DNA of 64,000 bases from Shiella aurantiaca (GTDB lineage Bacteria > Bacteroidota > Bacteroidia > Cytophagales > Cyclobacteriaceae). Location of the stretch: contig JAUHJS010000002.1 of the NCBI GenBank assembly GCA_030412945.1, positions 260,022-324,021 on the forward strand, written 5' to 3'. Positions 1 to 7,989 of this stretch are shown here, piece after piece. A program made the translations under genes and the position numbers. Each line of letters begins with the position of its first letter. Positions within the stretch are counted from its first letter, which is position 1. The notes beneath the pieces are model-generated. The model saw only the letters and a program-made list of their open reading frames with translations, did no database searches and was not told where the DNA came from.

Positions 1-911
1 CTGCTTATTCTTCGTGGTACTATGCCCCATGGACAGCACCTGTATATTATGGTGGCTGGTATGACCCCTTCTATGCATGGAATAGCCCTTATTATTTCGA
101 TTATGGTTGGAATATGGGCTTCGGCTGGAACTCATGGGGTGGCTGGTCCATGCGTGTAGGCTATGGCTGGGGTAACGGTTGGTACGATCCATATTGGGGC
201 TATGGCAGACCTTGGAGAAATGGTTGGTATGGATATGGCAATGGAAGTTATTTGGCAGGCTATCATGATGGTTTCTATGATGGATACTGGTATGGCAATT
301 ACAATCAAGTGGCTTCTCGCAATGTAGTCTACAGCAGACGCCCAAGCAGAAGCTCGGCAGTGCGCAGCACAAGCAATACCGTAACAGGCACTCGCTCTAG
401 TCGTTCGGCTTATGCCGCTCAAGATAGCTACCGTAGTTCACGAAGCCAGCAGATTAGCACTACCCGCGATAGCAGAGATTATTCTACGATTCAGAATTCA
501 TATAGAAATCGTTCCAATAGTTCAGGTACCGTACAGACACGCACCAGAAGCACAGGTTCTAACAATAATGCCTATAACCGCAGAGGCTATAACACTGGTA
601 GCACCAACAATCAAGGATATAGCCGCTCACGTTCGGGCAATTATTCTTCGCAAGGCACTGATAGCCGTAGCAATAACTCATGGGGTACCAATAGCAATAG
701 CCGCTCATCGAGCAGCTGGGGAACTCGCTCCAATAGCAGCTCAGGAAGCCGTAACTACTCTAGTGGTTCGGGCAATACCCGTAGCAGCGGCAGTTACTCC
801 AGACCTAGCTCTGGCAGCAGAAGCAGCGGTAGCACAGGCGGTTCTCGTTCTTCTTCCTCTTCTGGTAGCAGAAGCGGAGGTAGCAGTAGCCGTGGAGGTC
901 GTGGTAATTAA
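1..911 (+). CDS. Tyr/Gly/Trp-rich then Ser/Arg-rich low-complexity protein, 5' truncated
   Basis: The reading frame is open from the window edge (first full codon at base 3), so the N-terminus lies outside the window. The ATG at 114 is probably internal, because the same Tyr/Trp/Gly-rich composition continues upstream of it. The visible part has two zones: an aromatic zone (dense Y, W, G, with N and D) to about base 310, then about 200 residues dominated by Ser, Arg, Gly, Asn and Thr with many SRS, SSG and GSR blocks. No catalytic motif or membrane segment is visible. Similar proteins occur in Bacteroidota as uncharacterised surface or secreted proteins; that placement is inference. The protein ends about 25 bases before the porin gene, so the two could share a transcript. 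Function unknown. Confidence 0.75.
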   Translation, partial: AYSSWYYAPWTAPVYYGGWYDPFYAWNSPYYFDYGWNMGFGWNSWGGWSMRVGYGWGNGWYDPYWGYGRPWRNGWYGYGNGSYLAGYHDGFYDGYWYGNYNQVASRNVVYSRRPSRSSAVRSTSNTVTGTRSSRSAYAAQDSYRSSRSQQISTTRDSRDYSTIQNSYRNRSNSSGTVQTRTRSTGSNNNAYNRRGYNTGSTNNQGYSRSRSGNYSSQGTDSRSNNSWGTNSNSRSSSSWGTRSNSSSGSRNYSSGSGNTRSSGSYSRPSSGSRSSGSTGGSRSSSSSGSRSGGSSSRGGRGN

Positions 912-935
912 GTGTAGACTTTAAAAAGAACTCAA

Positions 936-2426
936 ATGAAAGCGTTGAAAACAATCTCCCGATGGGGGCTGACGGTACTTTGCCTATATGCAATGCCTGC
1001 GAAGGCGCAGTTTGCTGAAGATGCTTTACTCTTTAGCCAAACTCAAAATGGAAGCAGTGCCCGAATCTTGGGCATGGGTGGGGTGCAAGGCTCATTAGGC
1101 GGTGATGTAAGCGTAATTTCTGCTAATCCGGCTGGTCTTGGTTTTTACAATCGCTCCGACTTCTCTGTTTCTCCTGTTTTGAGCATCTCCAATGCATCAA
1201 GTGAATATTTTGGAGGAGTCGGCTCTGCTTTAAAAGGAAACTTCACCATCGGGCACATGGGCTTGGTGATCAATAATAGCAAAGATGATATTCAAAAGGG
1301 CCTTTGGAGAGGAGGCTCTTTTGGTATCAGTTTTTCCCGGACCAATAATTTCAACTCCTCCATTCGGGTAGAGGGGAGCAATGTATCGGGTGATATTGCG
1401 CAATATGCATTAGATCAGGCAAATGGGGCGATAACGTACCCTGCCATTGGTGAAGTGAATGATTTAATTAAATGGGCCTATGATCACTATTTAATTAATC
1501 CGGATAGTCCCGATCCTAATGGCAATACCTATTATGCTTTTGTGGGCGACCAATTGCCTTATCAGGAGATTTCAATCCGTAACAGTGGCTGGCAAAAACA
1601 ATGGACCTTTGCTTATGGAGCTAATTATAACGACCGCGTGTATTTGGGGGCCAATGTGGGTGTCAGTTCGGTAGATTATACCTCCAAACGCACCATTACA
1701 GAAAACTTCCAAGGCGATAGCCTACTGAATAATGTGCTTTCAGAGCGCTACCGTACCACGGGCTCAGGTCTTAATGCCACTTTTGGGATGATTGTGCGCC
1801 CACTCGACTTTGTTACTTTAGGTTTGTCCTATGCTACTCCTACTTTGTATCAATTGAAGAGCGAGTATACTGAAGGCTTAGTGTCTAATTACAACGAGGG
1901 CTACTATTTTGCGGCAGAGGATTTTACTTTTCCTGACCAGCTAAGTAGTAGTTCGGAGGTATATATTTCCAATTATTCTCAGAAAACGCCTGGCAAACTG
2001 ACCTTAGGCGCTACGGCCTTTATCGGTAAAAGTGGATTTATTTCTGCGGATGTAGATATGCTCAACTATGGCACAAACCAACTCTTTGCGGACGACTTCT
2101 CTGTAAGTGAGGACAATGCTTACATCAAAAGTACCTTTGATCAAGTATTCAATTACCGAGTTGGCGGTGAATATAGGCTTGATATACTTCGCTTTAGAGT
2201 GGGCGTAGCGTATTTTGGAGACCCCTATAACAATGTAGACGATATCGATAGGAGCCGACTCAATGTAAGTGGAGGAGTGGGAGTTAAAACTCAGGACTAT
2301 TACGTAGACTTTGCCTTAGTATCCAGTCAAACGGAATCGTACTATAGTCCTTTTGGATATGCCAACGGAGCGGTGAATACCTTGAAAAATACTACCGCCT
2401 TACTTACTCTTGGCTTTACTTTCTAG
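936..2426 (+). CDS. FadL/OmpP1-family outer-membrane beta-barrel protein
   Basis: The 496-residue product begins with a signal peptide ending near MPAKAQF. The mature N-terminus has the FadL-superfamily pattern: ALLFSQTQNGSSARILGMGG, then a block with SANPAGLGFYNRSDF. The rest is alternating beta-strand sequence ending in an aromatic strand (LTLGFTF), as expected of an outer-membrane barrel. Family members import hydrophobic compounds, and Bacteroidota copies are often labelled hemin receptor or OmpP1; the substrate here cannot be read from sequence. The 3' end overlaps the opposing shikimate kinase gene by 27 bases. PorV, later in the window, belongs to the same fold family. Confidence 0.85.
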   Translation: MKALKTISRWGLTVLCLYAMPAKAQFAEDALLFSQTQNGSSARILGMGGVQGSLGGDVSVISANPAGLGFYNRSDFSVSPVLSISNASSEYFGGVGSALKGNFTIGHMGLVINNSKDDIQKGLWRGGSFGISFSRTNNFNSSIRVEGSNVSGDIAQYALDQANGAITYPAIGEVNDLIKWAYDHYLINPDSPDPNGNTYYAFVGDQLPYQEISIRNSGWQKQWTFAYGANYNDRVYLGANVGVSSVDYTSKRTITENFQGDSLLNNVLSERYRTTGSGLNATFGMIVRPLDFVTLGLSYATPTLYQLKSEYTEGLVSNYNEGYYFAAEDFTFPDQLSSSSEVYISNYSQKTPGKLTLGATAFIGKSGFISADVDMLNYGTNQLFADDFSVSEDNAYIKSTFDQVFNYRVGGEYRLDILRFRVGVAYFGDPYNNVDDIDRSRLNVSGGVGVKTQDYYVDFALVSSQTESYYSPFGYANGAVNTLKNTTALLTLGFTF

Positions 2427-2915
2427 GTAGGAATCAATAGCCTGCTGGAGTTTTTCTAAGGTGGGCTTTTTACAAATAAGAGTGGCTTGCTCATAAATAG
2501 GAGACCGCATTTGCAGGAGGTCTCCTATCTTTTTTAGGGGATTATCGCGCAGCAGCGGGCGTTTTGAATCTTGTAGCATAATGCGCTTCAAAAGCTCTTC
2601 CTTTTCTTCCTCTAAATAAATCACCACCCCTTGATTCAGCATCCATTGCATGGAATCATGAAAGCAGGGCGTTCCGCCTCCGCAGGCAATCACCATTTTT
2701 CCATCGGATGGTTTCGCCACTTCGCGAAGGGCCTGTGCTTCTACCTGTCGGAAGAAATCTTCTCCTTGCTGCTCAAAAATCTCTGCTATGCTCTGGCCTT
2801 CTTTTCGTACAATGTAAGTGTCTAAATCAACAAAGTTGTACCCGAGCCAGTCGGCTAGCGGAGGCCCCAGCGTAGATTTTCCAGAGCCGGGCATGCCTAT
2901 CAAAAAGAAAATCAC
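2400..2915 (-). CDS. aroK: Shikimate kinase
   Basis: Phosphorylates shikimate at the 3-hydroxyl in aromatic amino acid (chorismate) synthesis, in the cytoplasm. With a GTG start at 2915 the protein has 171 residues, the usual family length. Visible motifs are the Walker A loop GMPGSGKST (residues 7-15), the DLD pair at 30-32, FFR ending at Arg56, the GGGTP shikimate-binding loop at 79-83, and the lid segment RPLL at 119-122. A longer frame runs to 2990, but it would place 25 non-homologous residues ahead of the P-loop. The GTG overlaps the TGA of the upstream DoxX gene (GTGA), which indicates translational coupling. The 3' end overlaps the FadL-like gene by 27 bases. Confidence 0.93.
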   Translation of the reverse strand: MIFFLIGMPGSGKSTLGPPLADWLGYNFVDLDTYIVRKEGQSIAEIFEQQGEDFFRQVEAQALREVAKPSDGKMVIACGGGTPCFHDSMQWMLNQGVVIYLEEEKEELLKRIMLQDSKRPLLRDNPLKKIGDLLQMRSPIYEQATLICKKPTLEKLQQAIDSYLESKAKSK

Positions 2916-4006
2916 AAGAGTCCGTTTACTTCTGAGGCCGTAGGGATGTCGTTGAAATGCCATTTGCCTAGCACCGTGCCATTGCTCCAAAGCGTAAGGC
3001 CGGGGTCGGAGCGAACGATGGTTTTAAGCACGGTGGCATCGCCATAATAATAAGGGATGTGTGCTAAGCCTACTGTTTTTGCAAATGCCTCATAAGAAGC
3101 GGCATCTACCGAAGTAATTACGATAGGTTCTATATTTTGCAATCCACCGTTCAATAAGGCCGTAATTTTTTCATAAGAAGCCTTATTGGTCTTGTCCAAT
3201 TTCTTGACAATGATCAAAAGCTTATTGCCTTCGAGGGTGTAGGAAGTGAAGTCGCCCTCATCGTTCCAGATATTGTAATCAGTAATTTTAGGCGTGGAGG
3301 TATCGGGGTTTTTGATGCGGTTGCTCACATATTCGTATCCATCTTTTGCCAGTAAATACTGCTCCGAGGTGATTTCCTTGCCATCCTTACGGAAGGTGTA
3401 TTCAATAATCGGTTGTTCTTCGGGCTCCATGTTGCGGGCCACATTATCCCCGATTTTATAGGCTCTGAAATCGATAAAAGGTAAGTGCTCAATGGCGTAA
3501 TAGCCTATCATGAACAACACAAAGGTGGTGCCCGCTAGAATATAATCTTTGCGAAGGCTCACTACATTGCCCAAGTCGCTGCGCTTCCAGAAAAGAATCA
3601 ATATACCAGCCAGAAGAATGACATCTTTGGTGAAAGATTCCCAAGGAGTAAGCTTAATGGCATCGCCAAAACATCCGCAATCGGTTACTTTATTGAAATA
3701 GGCACTGTAAAACGTAAGAAAAGTAAAGAAAACAATAAGCCCGAGCAGCGCCCAAATGGTGGCCTTCATACGGTAGTTGATGAGCAAGGCCAAGCCAAGT
3801 ACCACCTCAATTACGCAGAGGAAAAGTCCGATGGGTAAGGCAACTGGAATGAAAATGTGAAAGAAAGAGGCGAAATCGGCCGAGAATACTTCGAAATATT
3901 CTTCCAGCTTAATGGCCATGCCCACGGGGTCGTTGAGCTTGATAAGTCCCGAAAAAATAAACAGACCGCCTACGGCCCAGCGAAGAAAAAGTATAAGGTA
4001 TTTCAT
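2912..4006 (-). CDS. DoxX / BT_3928-family inner-membrane protein
   Basis: The 364-residue product has four predicted membrane helices in about the first 145 residues, containing the DoxX-like stretch LRWAVGGLFIFSGLIKLNDP and a conserved TDCGCFGD cysteine motif between helices. A further hydrophobic segment lies near residue 155-175, and a soluble C-terminal part of about 180 residues follows. BT_3928-type proteins are common in Bacteroidota. The Cys-x-Cys pair and the soluble tail suggest a redox role, which is inference. It sits between DUF1599 (one base separates them) and shikimate kinase (4-base overlap), so the three form one minus-strand operon. Confidence 0.85.
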   Translation of the reverse strand: MKYLILFLRWAVGGLFIFSGLIKLNDPVGMAIKLEEYFEVFSADFASFFHIFIPVALPIGLFLCVIEVVLGLALLINYRMKATIWALLGLIVFFTFLTFYSAYFNKVTDCGCFGDAIKLTPWESFTKDVILLAGILILFWKRSDLGNVVSLRKDYILAGTTFVLFMIGYYAIEHLPFIDFRAYKIGDNVARNMEPEEQPIIEYTFRKDGKEITSEQYLLAKDGYEYVSNRIKNPDTSTPKITDYNIWNDEGDFTSYTLEGNKLLIIVKKLDKTNKASYEKITALLNGGLQNIEPIVITSVDAASYEAFAKTVGLAHIPYYYGDATVLKTIVRSDPGLTLWSNGTVLGKWHFNDIPTASEVNGLL

Positions 4007-4007
4007 A

Positions 4008-4553
4008 TCAATGGAAGTAGTTCATTTTTATCAAACAAAACACCGAGTAATTGAGCATATCTTGATAATTGGCCTTAACGCCTTCTGAGATAAGGGTTTT
4101 TCCAGCATTGTCTTCAATTTGCTTTACCCGGAATATTTTCATCAGGATAATATCAGTAATGGAGCTTACGCGCATTTCGCGCCAAGCTTCGCCATAATCA
4201 TGGTTTTTGTTCAGCAGCAGCTCCAAGGTTTCCTCCGATAAACGGACGTACATCGCTTGGAGTTCCTCAAAAGGGATTTCCATGCGCGGGTCATCGGCCA
4301 ATTCTATCTGCATCATGGCTATGAGGCAATAGTTGATTATCGCCAAAAATTCGCCTCCAAGGTCTTCCTGGATTTTCTGCACGCCTTTTTCTTGCACGGA
4401 ACGGATGCGCTGCGCCTTTATGTAGATTTGGTCGGTGATGGAAGGGAGGCGTAAAATCCGCCAGGCAGAACCGTAGTCGCGGGTCTTCTTCTCAAAAACT
4501 TCTTTACAGGCCTCTATAACTTGCCTATATTCGCTTTCTGTTTGGCTTAGCAC
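4008..4553 (-). CDS. DUF1599 domain protein (duplicated module)
   Basis: This 181-residue cytoplasmic protein is built from two similar halves. Each carries a K-x-x-DYG-x-AWR motif (KTRDYGSAWRILR near residue 23, KNHDYGEAWREMR near 118) followed by an SITD-x-I segment and later a helix with NY. This internal duplication is typical of DUF1599, a family of unknown function. The start is GTG at 4553. Only 24 bases separate it from the divergent folP start, so its promoter must overlap the folP coding region. A minus-strand TATCTTTC at 4593-4586 is one mismatch from the TAnnTTTG box. It is the first gene of the operon with DoxX and aroK. Confidence 0.88.
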   Translation of the reverse strand: MLSQTESEYRQVIEACKEVFEKKTRDYGSAWRILRLPSITDQIYIKAQRIRSVQEKGVQKIQEDLGGEFLAIINYCLIAMMQIELADDPRMEIPFEELQAMYVRLSEETLELLLNKNHDYGEAWREMRVSSITDIILMKIFRVKQIEDNAGKTLISEGVKANYQDMLNYSVFCLIKMNYFH

Positions 4554-4577
4554 AGTACTTGTTTTAAAATCTTACAA

Positions 4578-5435
4578 TTGGAGGCGAAAGATAAAGCATT
4601 TTTGGTAAAAAGGACACTTAATGTCCGTGGACGATTGGTGGACTTGTCGCAGCCTCAGGTAATGGGCATCATCAATGCCACACCCGATTCGTTTTATAGC
4701 GGCAGCCGAGTAAGTGATATGGAGGCGATCGTGGAACGGGCAGGTACCATGCTGCAAGAGGGCGCTTTGTTTTTGGATATTGGAGGATATTCTACCCGAC
4801 CCGGTGCAGCGGAGGTTTCGGTTGCAGAGGAAGCCGAACGCGTGCTTCCAGCCATAGAGGCTTTTGCGAAGTATTTTCCAGAAGCGATACTATCTATCGA
4901 TACCTTTCGTGCTGAGGTAGCTCGGCAGGCCTTGGCGGCAGGAGCGCACATAGTGAATGATGTGTCAGGAGGCGATTTGGAGGAGGCTATGTGGCAAGTA
5001 GTGGCCGATGCACAAGCAGTGTTTTGCCTCATGCATATGCGGGGCACTCCGCAAAACATGGCGCAAAAAACAGAGTATACAGATGTGGTGAAGGAGGTGA
5101 TGGAAGATTTGGCCCGAAAGTGTCAGCTTGCTATACGCCTCGGGATTCATGATTTTATGATAGATCCGGGCATAGGTTTTGCTAAAACTGTGGAGCAAAA
5201 TTATGCAATCCTCAAAAATTTGGCGTATTTTCAAGGTTTAAAAGCGCCCTTATTGCTTGGTGTTTCCCGGAAATCGTTGATATGGCGTCCATTGTCCGTA
5301 TCGGCCGAACAAGCACTCAACGGCACCACCGCTTTGCACATGCATGCTTTGCAACAAGGGGCTAACATTTTGCGGGTGCATGACGTAAAGGAGGCCAAAG
5401 AGTGCATAGAGCTTTTTAAGTTGTTACAAGATTGA
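4578..5435 (+). CDS. folP: Dihydropteroate synthase
   Basis: Condenses p-aminobenzoate with the pterin pyrophosphate in folate synthesis. The 285-residue TIM-barrel protein shows the family signatures: MGIINATPDSF (residues 29-39), LDIGGYSTRPGA, IDPGIGFAKT, the GVSRKS sulfonamide/pAB loop, and a final RVHDV (266-270). The start is taken as TTG at 4578. There is no clear ribosome binding site, and a later TTG (residue 9) is possible. The stop overlaps the TTG start of cdaA (TTGA), so the two are coupled. folP followed by the diadenylate cyclase is a recurring gene pair in this phylum. Confidence 0.94.
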   Translation: MEAKDKAFLVKRTLNVRGRLVDLSQPQVMGIINATPDSFYSGSRVSDMEAIVERAGTMLQEGALFLDIGGYSTRPGAAEVSVAEEAERVLPAIEAFAKYFPEAILSIDTFRAEVARQALAAGAHIVNDVSGGDLEEAMWQVVADAQAVFCLMHMRGTPQNMAQKTEYTDVVKEVMEDLARKCQLAIRLGIHDFMIDPGIGFAKTVEQNYAILKNLAYFQGLKAPLLLGVSRKSLIWRPLSVSAEQALNGTTALHMHALQQGANILRVHDVKEAKECIELFKLLQD

Positions 5436-6307
5436 TACTACTTTTTAACATAGGGTTTTTAGAAATCAGTGCGGTTGACATGGCGGATATCGCCTTGGTG
5501 AGTATCCTATTGTATCAAGTGTATAAGCTGATGCGCGGAAGTGTAGCTGTGAAAATCTTTCTGGGATTCCTTTCTCTCTACCTTACTTACCTAGTAGTTA
5601 AAGCAGCCGAAATGGAGCTTTTGAGTGCCATTTTGGGTCAGTTTATGGGCGTAGGGGTGTTGGCAGCTATCATTTTGTTTCAGCAGGAAATCCGAAAATT
5701 CTTATTGATTATTGGGAAAAGCACCGCTTTGAATCGGGAAAATATCATGAAAAACTTCCCTTGGAAGCGAGCAGCTGATAACCGAGAGTTTAGCATCACA
5801 CCCATTATTGAAGCTGCCAAAACTTTGGGCGGTTCTAATACCGGAGCGCTGATTGTGTTTTCGAAAAGTTCGGAACTGAAGTTTTATGCCGAGTCAGGCG
5901 ATTTGATTGATGCCTATGTTTCTAAGCGATTATTGCTTAGTATTTTTAATAAAAATAGTCCCTTGCACGATGGTGCCGCCATTATTTATCGGGGGAAGAT
6001 AAAAGCCGCTCGTTGTATTTTGCCGGTAACGGAACAAGATAATTTGCCCGCCCAATTTGGTCTTCGTCACCGAGCCGCCATTGGGATGTCGGAAGCCACC
6101 GATACCTTGATACTGATTGTATCGGAAGAAACCGGACAGATCTCCTTAGCCAAAAATGGGCGCATCTTGCATAACCTGAGTTCGCAGGAGCTGCGCACCA
6201 AAATCAACCAATACCTCTACGAGGATGTGGACTGGACAGAGGAAAACGTGCCTTCTGTGAAAGAACAAAAGAAGAACAAGAAACAAGAAGTGAAAAATGT
6301 AGCTTAG
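5432..6307 (+). CDS. cdaA: Membrane diadenylate cyclase (CdaA/DacA type)
   Basis: Makes cyclic di-AMP from two ATP. Three membrane helices fill about the first 90 residues, followed by the DisA_N catalytic domain. The catalytic signatures are intact: LHDGAAII with Asp180, and RHRAAIG with residues 212-214, followed by the SEETGQISLAKNG segment. The C-terminus is a short Lys-rich tail. The TTG at 5432 is chosen because it gives the typical N-terminus LLFNIGFLEI and overlaps the folP stop. No cdaR-like or phosphodiesterase gene is adjacent. Transcription should end at the hairpin at 6334-6368. Confidence 0.93.
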   Translation: MILLFNIGFLEISAVDMADIALVSILLYQVYKLMRGSVAVKIFLGFLSLYLTYLVVKAAEMELLSAILGQFMGVGVLAAIILFQQEIRKFLLIIGKSTALNRENIMKNFPWKRAADNREFSITPIIEAAKTLGGSNTGALIVFSKSSELKFYAESGDLIDAYVSKRLLLSIFNKNSPLHDGAAIIYRGKIKAARCILPVTEQDNLPAQFGLRHRAAIGMSEATDTLILIVSEETGQISLAKNGRILHNLSSQELRTKINQYLYEDVDWTEENVPSVKEQKKNKKQEVKNVA

Positions 6308-6333
6308 GGGCTATTTTGAGATATTTAGACATG

Positions 6334-6368
6334 AAAAAACCACCTACTCGTAAGCAGGTGGTTTTTTT
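6334..6368. terminator. Bidirectional intrinsic terminator between cdaA and kbl
   Basis: A perfect stem is formed by an A-run plus CCACCT (6334-6345) and AGGTGG plus a T-run (6356-6367), with a 10-base loop. The A/T runs flank both sides, so the hairpin can end transcription from the plus-strand cdaA and from the convergent kbl operon. Confidence 0.9.
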
Positions 6369-6379
6369 GTGGTGTTTGA

Positions 6380-7576
6380 TTACTTCTTCAAAGGTAAGTT
6401 TAGCTCATTGGCCACTTCGGTGAACGCCTGAATGGCTTTATCCAAATGGTGCATTTCGTGCACAGCTGAAATTTGTACGCGGATACGTGCTTGACCTTTA
6501 GGTACTACCGGATAATAGAATCCGATTACATAGATACCTTTATCGAGCAGTTTCTCCGCAAACCTCTGTGCTAAAGGGGCATCATAAAGCATAATCGGTA
6601 CAATAGCATGCTCTCCGGGCTTAATATCGAAGCCCTGTGCCGTCATTTTCTCCCGGAAATATTTGGTGTTTCTTTCCAGCTTATCGCGCAGTTCGGTCGT
6701 GCTGGAAAGCAAATCAAGCACCGCAATGGAAGCGCCCGTGATGGAAGGCGCTAGGGTGTTGGAAAACAAATAGGGACGTGAACGCTGGCGAAGCAGTTCA
6801 ATGATTTCTTTTTTTCCGGACGTAAATCCCCCAGACGCACCACCCAAGGCTTTGCCCAAGGTGCCCGTAATGATATCTACTCGATCCATCACCCCGCGGA
6901 ATTCATGCACCCCTCTTCCGGTCTTCCCCATAAATCCGGTAGAATGGCATTCGTCTGTCATTACCAAGGCATTGTACTTGTCGGCCAGGTCGCAGATTTT
7001 ATCCAATTGGGCAATGGTGCCATCCATGGAGAATACCCCATCGGTCACAATGATTTTCACACGGGCAGAGGCAGTTGCTTTTAGTTGCTCCTCTAGGTCT
7101 TCCATGTTGTTGTGCTTGTAGCGAAAACGTTGGGCCTTACACAAACGCACCCCATCGATAATGGAAGCGTGGTTCAGTTCATCGGAAATGATGGCATCTT
7201 CGGCTCCAAACAGCGGTTCAAAAACCCCGCCATTGGCATCAAATGCTGCGGCATACAAAATGGTATCTTCTGTTCCGAGGAATTTAGAGATTTTAGCCTC
7301 CAGCTCTTTATGTATGTCTTGCGTACCGCAAATAAATCGTACAGAAGACATGCCGAAGCCGTGGGTATCGATGGCTTTTTTGGCCGCTTCCAATACTTTT
7401 GGGTGCGCGCTCAGGCCTAGGTAGTTGTTGGCGCAAAAGTTAATTACCTCATGTCCGGTGGTGGTTTTGATATCGGCACCTTGCGGGGTGGTGATAATAC
7501 GTTCGGATTTATACAAGCCGGCTGCTTTAATGTCGGCTAGTTCTTTTTCAAGAATGGGTTTAAGCGATGTATACAT
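6380..7576 (-). CDS. kbl: Glycine C-acetyltransferase (2-amino-3-ketobutyrate CoA ligase)
   Basis: PLP enzyme that cleaves 2-amino-3-oxobutyrate with CoA to glycine and acetyl-CoA, the second step of threonine breakdown. At 398 residues it has the standard length. It shows the alpha-oxoamine synthase landmarks: [14 protein letters not shown] near the N-terminus, [20 protein letters not shown], the [11 protein letters not shown] cofactor segment and GTLGKALGG, in which Lys242 should form the Schiff base. It lies 22 bases downstream of a small conserved gene. The partner threonine dehydrogenase is divergently encoded at 7990. Confidence 0.96.
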   Translation of the reverse strand: MYTSLKPILEKELADIKAAGLYKSERIITTPQGADIKTTTGHEVINFCANNYLGLSAHPKVLEAAKKAIDTHGFGMSSVRFICGTQDIHKELEAKISKFLGTEDTILYAAAFDANGGVFEPLFGAEDAIISDELNHASIIDGVRLCKAQRFRYKHNNMEDLEEQLKATASARVKIIVTDGVFSMDGTIAQLDKICDLADKYNALVMTDECHSTGFMGKTGRGVHEFRGVMDRVDIITGTLGKALGGASGGFTSGKKEIIELLRQRSRPYLFSNTLAPSITGASIAVLDLLSSTTELRDKLERNTKYFREKMTAQGFDIKPGEHAIVPIMLYDAPLAQRFAEKLLDKGIYVIGFYYPVVPKGQARIRVQISAVHEMHHLDKAIQAFTEVANELNLPLKK

Positions 7577-7598
7577 ATTATTTGATTAATGCGATTGA

Positions 7599-7799
7599 TT
7601 ATGAATGTGAAGTTTTGGCTGCAAGAGGGTATTTTCTGCGGATGCCGTTAATTTGGAATAAGTGCCTGCTTACAAAGCTTTCAGGATGCATGTGTTCGTA
7701 GTCATGTTTCCATTGGGCATAAAGCTGAGGTTCTTGCTTTTGAAAAGCCTCTGCGTGAATTTTCTTATGAAATAAAAATTCTTCCCAAGTGACGGTCAT
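7599..7799 (-). CDS. Small conserved protein upstream of kbl
   Basis: A 66-residue basic, soluble protein starting at the ATG at 7799. The open frame extends to 7865, but a -7 box at 7814-7807 lies between the two possible starts and argues for the shorter form. Features are a WEEFLFHKKI N-terminus, an EPQLYAQWK segment, HPESF, and an INGIRRKYPL C-terminal motif. I recall similar short unnamed proteins in Bacteroidota with the same HPxSF...LFxIN.IRRKY pattern, but cannot name a family. It is 22 bases ahead of kbl and is probably cotranscribed with it. Function unknown. Confidence 0.7.
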   Translation of the reverse strand: MTVTWEEFLFHKKIHAEAFQKQEPQLYAQWKHDYEHMHPESFVSRHLFQINGIRRKYPLAAKTSHS

Positions 7800-7806
7800 A
7801 CGGCTG

Positions 7807-7814
7807 CAAAGATA
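7807..7814 (-). promoter_or_regulatory. -7 box (TATCTTTG) for the small gene-kbl operon
   Basis: On the minus strand, bases 7814-7807 read TATCTTTG, an exact match to the Bacteroidota TAnnTTTG element. It ends seven bases before the ATG at 7799, so the transcript would be leaderless or nearly so. No well-spaced -33 TTG was found, which lowers confidence. Confidence 0.5.
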
Positions 7815-7989
7815 GAAAATTAATAAGCAAATCGTCATTCTTTGCAAGGGCACTTGGCCGGACAAATCTCTTAAATGGCACTTCTTTGATACGAATTTTT
7901 ACTATCGGGCGATTTCATGGAAAAATATCAGGTATCCGAACTGAATTTTTAGGGATTTGCGCATTCTTATTAACTTGCAATCGAATTCG

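Noticed and set aside
412-924. 170-residue open frame inside the first gene
   Set aside because: It is an alternative frame of the Ser/Arg-rich repeats, giving Ala/Val/Ile-rich low-complexity sequence without a family pattern. The frame open from the window start explains the region.
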